Positions 41,701 to 47,828 of a stretch of DNA of 64,000 nucleotides are shown in pieces. The notes beneath the pieces were generated by a model. The model did not search any database and was not told the DNA's origin. It saw only the letters and a list, made by a program, of their open reading frames with translations. This DNA is from an uncultured Clostridia bacterium (lineage in GTDB: Bacteria > Bacillota > Clostridia > TANB77 > CAG-508). Position numbers and translations under genes: made by a program. Numbering within the stretch: position 1 is the first letter of the stretch; the number at the start of each line of letters is the position of its first letter. The DNA lies in assembly GCA_949482135.1 (NCBI GenBank), contig CASYFC010000003.1, positions 1 to 64,000 on the forward strand. Reading direction: 5' to 3'.

Positions 41701-44414
41701 AAATACCAGTCCAAGTAAAAGATGGAGAAAATCTAGTAGATGTTCCTATAGAAACACAAACTGGAGATGTTGGAAGTATATATGCTACAAAACCAGTAGA
41801 AAATTTACCAATAAATTGGAAGTTTGTAGAATCAGACGGACAAACAAGTGGAACATATCAAACTGGAGATCCTATAGTTGTAAAATATTATTATAGAGAA
41901 ATTGATTTTAATACAGAAACAATAAACTTAAAAGTAACAAAAATTTGGCAAGAATATAACGAATTGCAAGCTTTAAGAAGACCAAGAAGAATAAAATTTA
42001 TTGTAACATCAAGTATAGATCTTACAGAACAATCAAATTTAAATGAAAAAAATGCATCTCAAGGAAATCTTGAAAGTCAAGTACCACAAGAAAAGTTTGA
42101 AAACCAAGTTCTTCAAGAAACAATTACGAGTGGAATAACAAATAACACAGAACTACCAAAAGAATCAGAGAATAAGTCAGAAGAAAATACAGAAGATACA
42201 AATGTGCAAGAAGTAAGTACAGAAAATGTAGATAATAAAAATGTAGATTCTGAAGATACAAAAGTACAAGAAACAAATTCAGAAAATAATAATCAAGGTG
42301 AAGTGCCAGAAATTACGGAGATATCTGTTACAGAAGAACAAACAACATCAGTTACTTCAGAAACAACTCCTAAGGAAAGCACTACACAAGAAACTATGGA
42401 AACACCTATTACAGTAGAGCAAACAGAAAACACACCTTTAGAATCAATGCCTAACGAAAGTACTACACCAGAAAACTCTGAAGTACCAGAAACTACAGTT
42501 ACAACAATAGATGAATACTCTTGCTATGTTGAGGTTGGGAAAAATGATAAAATTACAGAATACACTTTTGAGAATTTACCAAAATATGATATAGCAACAG
42601 GAAAACTTATAAAATATACAGTAGATGAATCATGGGATGATGAAGACGGTTCAGAAGATGACTTGAAATTCTATAAAAAACAAGTTGGAGATGTAATTCC
42701 AGTAACTGATAGTAATGGAAATATAATATATACAGCAAGAATTATAAATACATTTACTATACCAGATGATAATTTAATAAGTATCAAAGGAATTAAAGAG
42801 TGGAACGATAGAAATGATGTAAAAAATACAAGACCACAAAGTATAGTACTACAATTAATTGGAAGAATTAATAAAGTAGATGCACCATATATTTCAAAGG
42901 ACCAATCAATTTCAGCTGAAAATAACTGGCAACATACTTTTGAAGGTGTTCCAATGTATACTCCAGATGGACAAGAAATCGAATACAGCATAGATGAGTT
43001 AGAATCAATAGAACTAAATAAATATAGTAAAACTATAACATCAAATGAAAACAAAACAGAATTTACAATAAAAAATACTTTAAATGTACAAAGTTCAGGA
43101 ATTACTAAAACAGGAACAGAAAAATTAAGAGCAACAAATGGTAAGGTAAATTATAAAATAAATTATATAGCAGAATTAGACGCAAATTATCAACAACAAG
43201 ATGAAATAATTGTAACAGTAGTAGATAAATTACCTTATAAAATAAGCGAAAAAGAACGTAATATTGCTGGTGGAATATATGACGAAGAATTACAAACAAT
43301 AACATGGACAGGAAAATATAACACTCAATCAGAAGAACAAGTGGTTATCTGGAATGACGGAACAAAAACACCAGTAACATTAAGCGAAGAAAAACAAGTA
43401 AATATAATTACACTTAATAAAGAAATAAGCTTCTCATATTTAGGTATTACACCAAAAGATATCGGACCAATAGTAAACAATGTAACAGGAACGATAAAAC
43501 TAGAGAAATCTGAAGAAACAGTAGAAGCAAATTGTAAAACAATAATAGAATGGGCAAAAGATGTAATAGTAAATAAAGTATGGAATGGTGATACAGAAGA
43601 AACAAGACCAGATTCAATAACAGTACAATTAAAACAAGTTATAGAAGATGAAAATGGAAATGAGAGTATTGTAGAAATACAAGATGAAGAAACAAAACAA
43701 AGAGATGACGTAAAAGCTCCATTTACAATTACAAAGAATATGCCAAATGAAAAAACAGAATGGACATATACATATAAAGATTTACCAAGATATGATGAAC
43801 AAGGAAATGAAATTAAATATACAGTTGTTGAAACAGAAGTAAATTATACTAAAGGTGAAGAAGCTGTAAAAAATGAATATTACTGTGAAAAAACAGAAGA
43901 AGTAAAAAATGGAAATACAATAATTACATTAATAAACAATAAAGTTGGAAACTTAACAGTAACAAAAGTGGACAGCAGAAATGAAGAAGTAAAACTTTCA
44001 GGTGCAGAATTTAAACTTGAAAAAGTAATAAAAAATGAAGAAACAGGCGAGTTTGTAGTTCCAGAAGAAAATAGCGAAGACTATGTAAGTTATGTTGGAA
44101 CAACAGCAGAAGATGGAACATTAAGATTTGAAAACTTAAAATATGGATATTACAAATTAACTGAAACAAAAGCACCAGAAGATTACAGAATATCAAGAGA
44201 AAAAATTGAAGTAATTGAAGTAAATTCATCAGATGAGCAACACGTAAATGCAGAGGTAACAGTAAAAAATGATAAAAAATATAGCTTACCTTTAACAGGT
44301 GGAACAGGAACAAATATCATAAGAAGTGCAGGAATTTTAATAATAAGCTTAATTTTAATATTATTACCAAATGTAAATAAAAAAGTACCTGTTAGAAGAA
44401 AAAATAGAAAATAA
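29706..44414 (+). CDS. Giant LPXTG adhesin 2 (CnaB, propeller-like repeats, InlB, MucBP)
   Basis: 4902 aa, cell-wall anchored, paralogue of giant adhesin 1. The N-terminal membrane segment (residues about 16-38) is followed by DLDGDGYSE (about 87-95). Six or so CnaB/SpaA domains span about 1010-1700. The propeller-like repeat array covers about 1710-2830. It is then interrupted by an InlB-type repeat (GYRFIGWNN ... LYAVW), a second one (HTFAGWAP) and a Cys-rich zinc-ribbon-like piece (about 3070-3115), after which the array resumes to about 3310. CnaB domains with an inserted module (about 3420-3640), MucBP domains (about 3670-4070), a Glu/Thr-rich disordered insert (about 4100-4270) and final CnaB domains end in LPLTGG (about 4859), a membrane helix and RRKNRK. 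The start has GAAAGGAAG upstream. Confidence 0.9.
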   Translation: MFKFGEKLKTVNKKQIYIIGVSIAVVLLTIITSIGYMLFNKSKVNNLVYSSELERAEIEQMRTYDQVEKDDSKIENCPNIEFDAFFTRDLDGDGYSEGIRGSCIQIGKEDTLYMELHINDGGIFKNGKISINSDNFYFDTALPKSDDIKENAISNNTKEIFLTDTDTNQGTGKQITLTGAVRSGNYDSPRSIASAIGNDITKMSNNAESKNRDSVTLTGTYVSVNEEGEAVETEINKTVYFNLDWYGTTSASLPNYLGSGSYNYKRQEYNINDIIDEENQEIHLDFKILTRENNYQLNLSNSELKINLPEIQGYSPIRVESENAEVKYIYDETNPEKILGAVLNKKAVLDENNFITENAYTDTYAYSNAFYRYNIFKLKVTYPIDAYNKMGADAIQLRLPIQAHYEGYNNPNSEFETINPYKSNVAKDTMIVTFKNPTGNAAYVKTTVGKYYSSPWYAYLIHKKNPINVYNGISENIKNDIYEVNWYGMTGSSGKSTGLVLKENEIGQENKISDKFITATGESVSMEDAVKNVGIYMSNPEILLGEDGWVKVYDDDDDGSEPLVTFTKENWSKYNQSNPYKYDEPVLHIRIETSSTNADSYFYFYSIKEINTDYIVENYTKEEFLDYKYIQSSVVLYLDSGEKRINSYIHQASYEPSISLADVYVSERKIPTTEERNFRIYINTETYNNQEKWVNGTFLLKLPQEMASVQINDVTVSNSNVKISNYELYKENDETFIKIITENIDPQSYTITVDCNIIPDSTAMTANKYIELYAINEHCMNYHSSYSKEDIYDINKNENLKEIVGYDRAQVQFVSTNNLLTSQIITNYDDEEGNITYAPSVAGVVKVDRTARINIKINNNYSGTNSEVVILGRTPFEGNKYVDSGKDMNSTFTAIMSSNGIIVPEAIKNVVTVYYSENGEATQEFNEANNWQTVPTDFSKVKSFMIKFNDDYKLQRGEKHEFYYDITIPQDVALNAESYSHHAVYFCWDTPQGKYKTKVEPSKIGISPIEKFNLELTKYQTGFDKLVSGAIYSVSEVKTIEDGEELVNSKTAKTDENGKLLITGLHVNKVYEINEVKTPDNYELNEDVIRISTTINSETKELSVEKIKGNIRGDITVSQEEHKVSVQVEDETKAKLRLIKSELGKEDVKLTNARFTVKGEGLPTLGKGIITDENGIAELSGLKIGSTYTIEETKAPNGYYLPNGKVSFKIVNNNNGTFTTEIEEGTVKDSAAVVEDYVPVAVVELTNEKIPIFKLIKIEETTNIPLSGVRFKLSGKGMYDNGTTITTNESGEITLSSLYLNEEYTLKETRAKQGYYIKTEEIKFQIINDNGNYSLVINQGQEIVKSVETTEIEGVPALILTIENEKIPVFKIVKTAEGTNEPLSRVRYNISGKGLPEKGTTITTNDNGETLISNLYLNEVYTLQETEAKEGYYIKPETIRFRILNNKGDYSLDILEGSEIVKSVDKTEVENVPYLILNMDNEKIPTFNLDITKVEKDKPEMLLGGAKFRLYRDEKQVGEYISDENGKIIIPNLCQYVEEKKDIFNSTYTLKEVESPEGYVPIKDITFKVQEVDGTLKFIQEPTEDGKIYLYEVEGDTIKLVIEDTPTFKLIKVDGETTEEVRIPNTKFAIFNIDGDGDVPATDSKGNIIGTPEIIDGKQYYTLTTDENGEFRAELQEGFYKAIEVQIAEDKFELSKQVYFFGIGKSKKSVELKLESLNKLFGDMVQETSDGGYIGYKTLTSDMQLLNGDTLTPKSNQDAVVVKYDSLGNIEWYKQLSAENVYGNSTNTIKEIQNGKYIVSFEYDGPSVNVGNGTYITNYVKYNSFSQMTVIYDNYGNVEYAINGRIQKEETQDGGYVLIGEFQQPEIIIEDNVILKNSTKYLSNDEEYYYNVCFIAKYDINGKAQWNKVIEADKDVNINYPITENQGVQSILAGNNSDTQYFSKELYNGSYMIVGNCYGSQIDFGMGNHELVLDSGAFFAIYDINGNIVNARISAVTDIVDTADGGFITYGNYYNDIDLKKEGSIEHIIGQTSQTGLLVKYNKDGITECYRTIEEVKETSTYNSVSSLKQPYFSDENEYICVVEMQWIDENDNYNTKNLIVKYNSFLEEIWRQEIGEIKETPYCNNDTMLQRKTSDNGYIFYNNVSYGEKDSFSYERNYESRLIKVSNEGIVEFNKVINYNLKSNSIIEKNGNIFIEAIVYDPIYLENEVNITENGTYLICYNNKLEAQWKIKCSERTNMFSTISYIVNTLDNGFILNTTKLDFEPIDLGNNVIINGPGEFIIKYDANNIVQEVIRGGINSNTEVLLGTGLMPISNVYQISLEEEKILDLGEGLIINGPGEFLIDFENKKVTETTKRNLIELKTNDGGAIKYGYFYEELKLENGAVLTSNESEDGLIVKYDKDNNIEWQKIIGGQLADSIEYMMQTEDSGFLAISLIESLGTINLGNGTFIENTKPSYVMIKYDNSGNALWYDQICDFEATDNMLGAYNGIIVNHIRETNEGKYILDVSVQGTVTFGDRVIGSIDMLSEIASQSRMTVIHNSLQRVILQYTTIEKSEDNPIVEYAKSVDGELDDSTELVKETKDGGYYTVSESKDNSGTNLISKIQKYTSNGEIALEIPINTPGYATSIDETTDGGCVITINNNNIGNIIKFDNTGKIQYNKPLRTVTLNSIIEISEGEYVVGGALRGESIDLGNGITIQNNSESAPQNVYNNKLSDGIVIKYKETESKNDCNALWAKSIAGTNSDTVNGISKTQDNGILVAGSLYSSDDIDLGNGVSIKGNSNNLSRALNRGSRGMLIKYSAEGNAEWAEVTNSSLKSAEETSDGGYVLLRGEAKTDSEVTVTYVDRDRTYKTGCEKGDFITIEENHSEVEGYRFIGWNNIPSSTEASVCVGDTLTVTENITLYAVWEQIPETTYEIVRDYYINNVHTGRVSSTMRYTAKVGDIIYKKDLVDNNPNWNTYTIDGKGVEFQYDENDPEQYFTLKENPEENIIVLKYIRLTTHTITYTDGVYGQTLFADIVQEEVKYGEPTPQFYGSLYYTEHTFAGWAPVLSETVTEDVTYTATWKNTGCNHIEVSIENYNNICHTYVCQNCGGITKFEEHSIQNGKCSDCDYAESSKSVILTNYKTSEINIEQRAIINRTLNIQNITKLDRNRIPEWTKNIENSNITSIKETIEGGYIAGGIRILKDTGMAEPMSINRAADDAAGVAIPGNGIILKLNRDGQEEWRREIEKGPINDVTQIRDTGYIGVGSFTAKSLEFENGIVLENQSNTYREIVDRVWNEETEQYEDIYGDEEYYYSDGMIIKLNAEMMIPEKQELTVKNYYKHFNITTEVEPVNGVKGGSITGEGLLPYEEVVYGNSSTKPIVMTPENENYEIVGITVNGKDYPFEVEADGTFTMPQFDNVIEDKHIVVKYCYKENKIILNKIDSETKEPLEGAIFKLMPEGYVELDYLDQMTHDEMDQYYFEKSEDGSYKSNNQGMSNTQAHSSIEVDLTDYEGEYLLEINASISSENPLYNGVVTVVEQTNMGGGLMSLSSRASLGSGSQISRLPLINISGNVEAQNYTRVLTGGSVYTINFIYNRFDNQGGILLQSESNNENSSDTFTINSVKVMSNEVYTVETKSNGQGITNIPFGKYTIKEIQAPDGYVLNSEPIEIEFRPAQTGEDAEAIHTFTIENTKKSKVIVHYYKIDSEGNYTTESLAEDVILTGNPDETYTTDIIKKLEKDGIEYELENTIQDDGTKTYVIPENSTGKFILGEDQEVTYYYMEKKVPLIVHHYIQGTTVGVPVSDGTPAKDERFSGKEGDAYTTEQLLYAHVQEDNRQLLSEEYEFVEAEGEVSGTYGKEEIVVIYYYKKVDKNVSIFKYATEKQINEETGLEEEVKVPLPGAEFTIVRTDSAENTTDAESSIRDVGMADEIELPIYTTDENGKIDVKLEVGEYEIIEVKAPEGYVLPEGDAAKHTITVNKETEDGQLVEIENKKTQGTVIIYHYKIDKDGNRTEIPVQVKDGENLVDVPIETQTGDVGSIYATKPVENLPINWKFVESDGQTSGTYQTGDPIVVKYYYREIDFNTETINLKVTKIWQEYNELQALRRPRRIKFIVTSSIDLTEQSNLNEKNASQGNLESQVPQEKFENQVLQETITSGITNNTELPKESENKSEENTEDTNVQEVSTENVDNKNVDSEDTKVQETNSENNNQGEVPEITEISVTEEQTTSVTSETTPKESTTQETMETPITVEQTENTPLESMPNESTTPENSEVPETTVTTIDEYSCYVEVGKNDKITEYTFENLPKYDIATGKLIKYTVDESWDDEDGSEDDLKFYKKQVGDVIPVTDSNGNIIYTARIINTFTIPDDNLISIKGIKEWNDRNDVKNTRPQSIVLQLIGRINKVDAPYISKDQSISAENNWQHTFEGVPMYTPDGQEIEYSIDELESIELNKYSKTITSNENKTEFTIKNTLNVQSSGITKTGTEKLRATNGKVNYKINYIAELDANYQQQDEIIVTVVDKLPYKISEKERNIAGGIYDEELQTITWTGKYNTQSEEQVVIWNDGTKTPVTLSEEKQVNIITLNKEISFSYLGITPKDIGPIVNNVTGTIKLEKSEETVEANCKTIIEWAKDVIVNKVWNGDTEETRPDSITVQLKQVIEDENGNESIVEIQDEETKQRDDVKAPFTITKNMPNEKTEWTYTYKDLPRYDEQGNEIKYTVVETEVNYTKGEEAVKNEYYCEKTEEVKNGNTIITLINNKVGNLTVTKVDSRNEEVKLSGAEFKLEKVIKNEETGEFVVPEENSEDYVSYVGTTAEDGTLRFENLKYGYYKLTETKAPEDYRISREKIEVIEVNSSDEQHVNAEVTVKNDKKYSLPLTGGTGTNIIRSAGILIISLILILLPNVNKKVPVRRKNRK
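34850..39640 (+). repeat. Propeller-like repeat array in giant adhesin 2, interrupted
   Basis: Same repeat type as in giant adhesin 1 (IEWYKQL, DGGYIG, LGNG), more diverged. The array is broken at about 38225-39060 by InlB-like repeats and a Cys-rich piece, then continues (IPEWTKNI, GGYIAGG, QEEWRREI). Confidence 0.65.
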
Positions 44415-44425
44415 TTTCTAAAAGA

Positions 44426-44460
44426 AAAACTCACATTTTGAACAAATGTGAGTTTTTTTT
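44426..44460 (+). terminator. Terminator after giant adhesin 2
   Basis: A perfect 13-bp stem (44426-44438 with 44444-44456) is followed by T residues. Confidence 0.85.
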
Positions 44461-44547
44461 ATTTAGTAGGAAAGTCCTTCGGACATCCTACTAAATAAAG
44501 CCTTCGGCAAATATTGCACACAATTTTACTTTGTAAAATTGGCGCAA
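44461..44547. other. Cluster of three hairpins in the intergenic spacer
   Basis: ATTTAGTAGGA / TCCTACTAAAT (44461-44471 with 44486-44496) encloses GTCC-TTC-GGAC. GCC-TTC-GGC lies at 44500-44508. CAATTTTAC / GTAAAATTG forms a third hairpin at about 44520-44541. None has a T tail. They may be a mobile intergenic repeat or RNA processing signals. Confidence 0.5.
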
Positions 44548-44557
44548 GAACAAAGAC

Positions 44558-44608
44558 GAGCCACTTAAATATACTAAAATGTTTGAAAATTTTAAAAGTG
44601 GCTCTTTT
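44558..44608. terminator. Terminator between convergent genes
   Basis: GAGCCACTT (44558-44566) pairs with AAGTGGCTC (44596-44604), with TTTT after it on the plus strand. On the minus strand it lies just after the DUF975 gene stop. Confidence 0.6.
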
Positions 44609-44613
44609 GTTCT

Positions 44614-45417
44614 TTATTCTTTATTTTCTGTTTTATCAGTTCCTTTTAACAAATTATAAAAAGCAATTTGTAAACCTAAACTATATGGTAATAAAATAAC
44701 TGCTCCTGCAATCATTAATAACATTCCTAGAATAACTCCACTAACACTTTGTAAAAGTGTCATAATTAATGAACATGCACCCATTAAAACTAAATATAGT
44801 ATTATAGTATAAATCATCAACAAAATATATGACCATACATGACCTTTCATCATTATACTACTTTCTTCAACTATCTCTTTTGCTGAAAGTTCTGGGTTAT
44901 CATATAATATGTAATTTGTTAAAGAATATGAAATAGCTTTAACTATGTAATAAATTGCTGTAGCTATTAAAATAACAGCTGAAGCAATTAGTAGAGCACT
45001 TGAACTAGTTCCTTGACCTGCAAAAGAATCATATATACCTTTTGCTAATAACCCAAATGAAACTGCAAATCCAATTATAAAAATTATAATTGGTAAAACT
45101 AATTTCAAAATTGTTCTTCCAAAAACACACCAAACACGTTTAAATGCTTTCATTCCATCGCTTATAAAATCAAACACTGAAATTGATTCTTCACTAGAAC
45201 TTTTCATAAATGAAACTATTACTCCATAAGATAATGGGACAGTAATAATGTAAGACACAATTCCAAATATTAGTGTGAAAATCGGTGTATCAAAAGAGTC
45301 ACTTACTTTTGTAAAAGCTAAAACTATAAGATAATTTAAAAGTATTATAAAGAATAATTTCCAAAAGTTATTCTTTATACAACGTTTTGCTTCTGTATGT
45401 ATCTCTTTAAGCTTCAT
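44614..45417 (-). CDS. DUF975-family integral membrane protein
   Basis: 267 aa with about six predicted membrane helices. The N-terminus (EIHTEAKRCIKNNFWKLF) and the later NPELSAKEIVEESSIMMKGH fit the DUF975 family, whose function is unknown. The start is supported by AAGGAGG. It lies 60 bases downstream of the HD-GYP gene on the same strand, so the two could form one transcript. Confidence is good for the family and nil for the role. Confidence 0.8.
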   Translation of the reverse strand: MKLKEIHTEAKRCIKNNFWKLFFIILLNYLIVLAFTKVSDSFDTPIFTLIFGIVSYIITVPLSYGVIVSFMKSSSEESISVFDFISDGMKAFKRVWCVFGRTILKLVLPIIIFIIGFAVSFGLLAKGIYDSFAGQGTSSSALLIASAVILIATAIYYIVKAISYSLTNYILYDNPELSAKEIVEESSIMMKGHVWSYILLMIYTIILYLVLMGACSLIMTLLQSVSGVILGMLLMIAGAVILLPYSLGLQIAFYNLLKGTDKTENKE

Positions 45418-45477
45418 ATTTATTTCCTCCTTAAAATTTTATAATTACTTACTGAAAATCTTGTTAATTCAGTAATT

Positions 45478-46521
45478 TTAACGACTAAATTTAATATCTC
45501 TTATAAAGCGATATTCATTATTTAATATATTTAAGAATGATGCAGTTACTATAGGATCAAACTGAGTTCCAGTTTTGCTTTTTAATTCCTCTTTTACATA
45601 TTCTAAATCCAATTCATCTCTATAAGAACGTCTTGATGTCATTGCATCAAACGCATCTGCAACAGCAACTATTCTTGCTAAAAAAGGAATATCTTTATCA
45701 GATAAACCATATGGATATCCTTTACCATCATATCTTTCGTGATGATATAAAACTATAGGTATAATATCTTCAAATATTTCAGCATTTGAAAGGATGTTTT
45801 TTCCAATAATAGGATGTCTTTTTATTTCATCATATTCTTCATTAGTTAATTTTCCATTTTTTAATAATATAGAATCTGAAATTCCAATTTTTCCAACATC
45901 ATGAAATAAACCACCAATGCGAAGAGTTTCAATATCTGATTGAGGTAATCCTAAACTTTTTCCAATTAATACAGAATATGCAGAAACTCTATCTGAATGA
46001 CCTTTTGTGTAATTATCTTTCGCTTCAACAGTATATCTAAGTGTTTCAACACTTTCCAAATAAGCTTTTTCAAGCTTACTTTTAGATTGTATTAATTCTT
46101 CATTTATAGATTTTATAGTTTTCATTTGATTAATTGATTTAACAGCAGCTTCAATAAATAAAGGAAGTTGCTCTAATTTATCATCTTTTTCACAGTAACC
46201 TTGAACAGATAATTTTTTTAGTTCCTTAATTGGTATTGGTAAATCAAGGCTATTAATTAAAAGTATTATATACAAATCTAAATTATAATCTCTAATTTCT
46301 TTTAGTAATGTAAGTTTAGTATCTGTAATTATTGAAAAATCTAATATTAATATATCAAAGGTTTCCTTTTTTAGAGCAGATAGTGCTTCTTCTAAACTTA
46401 AAAACTTTGAAAGAGAATATTTTGCAGAGCGAATCATTGTTTTTAAGGCATCAGAAATAAATGAGTCTGTTTCAACTGCCATTATTTTATAATTATTAGT
46501 ATCTTGAATTGATCCTAGCAT
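45478..46521 (-). CDS. HD-GYP domain response regulator, probable c-di-GMP phosphodiesterase
   Basis: The N-terminal about 120 residues form a receiver-like domain with a phosphoacceptor-type region FDILILDFSI. A coiled linker leads to an HD-GYP domain with FHDVGKIGI and HHERYDGKGYPYGL. HD-GYP proteins hydrolyse cyclic di-GMP to linear products in the cytoplasm. I chose the second ATG (46519-46521) because the GGAGG ribosome site overlaps the first, at 46533; the protein is then 347 aa. c-di-GMP often controls surface adhesins, so a link to the neighbouring giant adhesins is possible but is inference only. Confidence 0.88.
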   Translation of the reverse strand: MLGSIQDTNNYKIMAVETDSFISDALKTMIRSAKYSLSKFLSLEEALSALKKETFDILILDFSIITDTKLTLLKEIRDYNLDLYIILLINSLDLPIPIKELKKLSVQGYCEKDDKLEQLPLFIEAAVKSINQMKTIKSINEELIQSKSKLEKAYLESVETLRYTVEAKDNYTKGHSDRVSAYSVLIGKSLGLPQSDIETLRIGGLFHDVGKIGISDSILLKNGKLTNEEYDEIKRHPIIGKNILSNAEIFEDIIPIVLYHHERYDGKGYPYGLSDKDIPFLARIVAVADAFDAMTSRRSYRDELDLEYVKEELKSKTGTQFDPIVTASFLNILNNEYRFIRDIKFSR

Positions 46522-46674
46522 AAATACCTCCATATTAATTCAATAATATTATACATCTATTAAGAAAATAAGTAAAGAAATTAAATAATAGTAGTATTTC
46601 CTCAAATTAAAAAAATATTTTGAATAAATTTAAGTAAAATTTGGAAATCTATATATGAAAGGAGTCCATATAAA

Positions 46675-47793
46675 GTGTATTATGAAAATAAAAAAGATAA
46701 AAATAAAGATAAAATAGCTATAATTGCTTTTTTAGGTTTAATTATTATACTTCTTTGTATTGTAATTATAAAATTAGATTATTCTGAAAATAGTAATACT
46801 AATATACAAACAAATTATGAAGCAACAAAATTATCCACAAATGATGAGCAAAATGTGGAAAAAGATCCTCAAAAAACAATTCAAGAAGTTGTAAAAAGTG
46901 TAGTTGGAATTTCTAAATTAGAGCAAAATGGTAATTCGATATTTCTTACAGATTCAGAGCAAAAGTTGGGATTAGGAAGTGGTGTAATACTTTCAGAAAA
47001 TGGTTATATTCTTACAAATCAACATGTTGCTGGAAATAAATATGGGAGTTGTTATGTGACATTAGAAAATGGTACTGTGCATAATGGTAATGTAATTTGG
47101 GCAGATACTAACTTGGATTTAGCAATTGTCAAAATAACTGCAAATAAATTAGATTATATAAATTTAGCAGATTCAGATAAAATCACTTTGGCTGATGAAG
47201 TATATGCAATTGGAAATCCAATTGGGATAGAGTTTCAAAGAACTGTTACAAAGGGAATAATAAGTGGAATAGATAGAACAATAAAACTTGCAGATACAGA
47301 AAGTTATATGGAGGATTTAATTCAAACAGATGCAACCATAAATGAAGGAAATAGTGGGGGAGCACTAATAAATAAAGACGGAGAATTAATAGGAATAAAT
47401 ACAGTAAAAATAAGTGATGCAGAAGGAATTGGATTTGCTGTTCCAATAAATATTATAAAACCAATACTTGAAAAACTTATTACAAATAATAAATTTGAAG
47501 AAGCATATTTAGGAATTTATGGATATGATAAAGAAGTTATACCATATTTAGATTCAAGTTTAAATATAACATCAGGAGTATATATTGCAACAATTTTACC
47601 TGATGGACCATTATTTAATAAAGAGATTATTATTGGTGATGTGATTAGTAAAATTGATAATATAGAAATAAATAAAATGAATGACTTAAGAGAATATATT
47701 TATTCAAAATCTCCAGGAGATACTGTAAAACTTAAAATTAAAAGAGGAAATCAAGAATTTGAAAAAGATATTGAATTAGGTTATAAAGTATAA
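46675..47793 (+). CDS. htrA: HtrA/DegP-like serine protease
   Basis: 372 aa, membrane-anchored with the protease outside the cell. A basic N-terminus and one membrane helix (about residues 14-31) precede a trypsin-like domain. The catalytic triad is His117 in NQHVAG, Asp148 in NLDLAIVKI and Ser227 in NEGNSGGAL. One C-terminal PDZ domain (about 270-370) has PGDTVKLKIKRG. HtrA enzymes remove misfolded exported proteins, which suits a cell exporting very large adhesins. The start is GTG with GGAG 10 bases upstream. An ATG at 46682 is in another frame and stops quickly. Confidence 0.9.
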   Translation: MYYENKKDKNKDKIAIIAFLGLIIILLCIVIIKLDYSENSNTNIQTNYEATKLSTNDEQNVEKDPQKTIQEVVKSVVGISKLEQNGNSIFLTDSEQKLGLGSGVILSENGYILTNQHVAGNKYGSCYVTLENGTVHNGNVIWADTNLDLAIVKITANKLDYINLADSDKITLADEVYAIGNPIGIEFQRTVTKGIISGIDRTIKLADTESYMEDLIQTDATINEGNSGGALINKDGELIGINTVKISDAEGIGFAVPINIIKPILEKLITNNKFEEAYLGIYGYDKEVIPYLDSSLNITSGVYIATILPDGPLFNKEIIIGDVISKIDNIEINKMNDLREYIYSKSPGDTVKLKIKRGNQEFEKDIELGYKV

Positions 47794-47797
47794 ATAG

Positions 47798-47825
47798 AGC
47801 CCAGAAAAAATTTCTAGGCTCTTAT
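47798..47825. terminator. Bidirectional terminator
   Basis: AGAGCCCAGAAA and TTTCTAGGCTCT pair with one mismatch-type position between the convergent htrA and AAA ATPase genes. Confidence 0.7.
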
Positions 47826-47828
47826 ATT

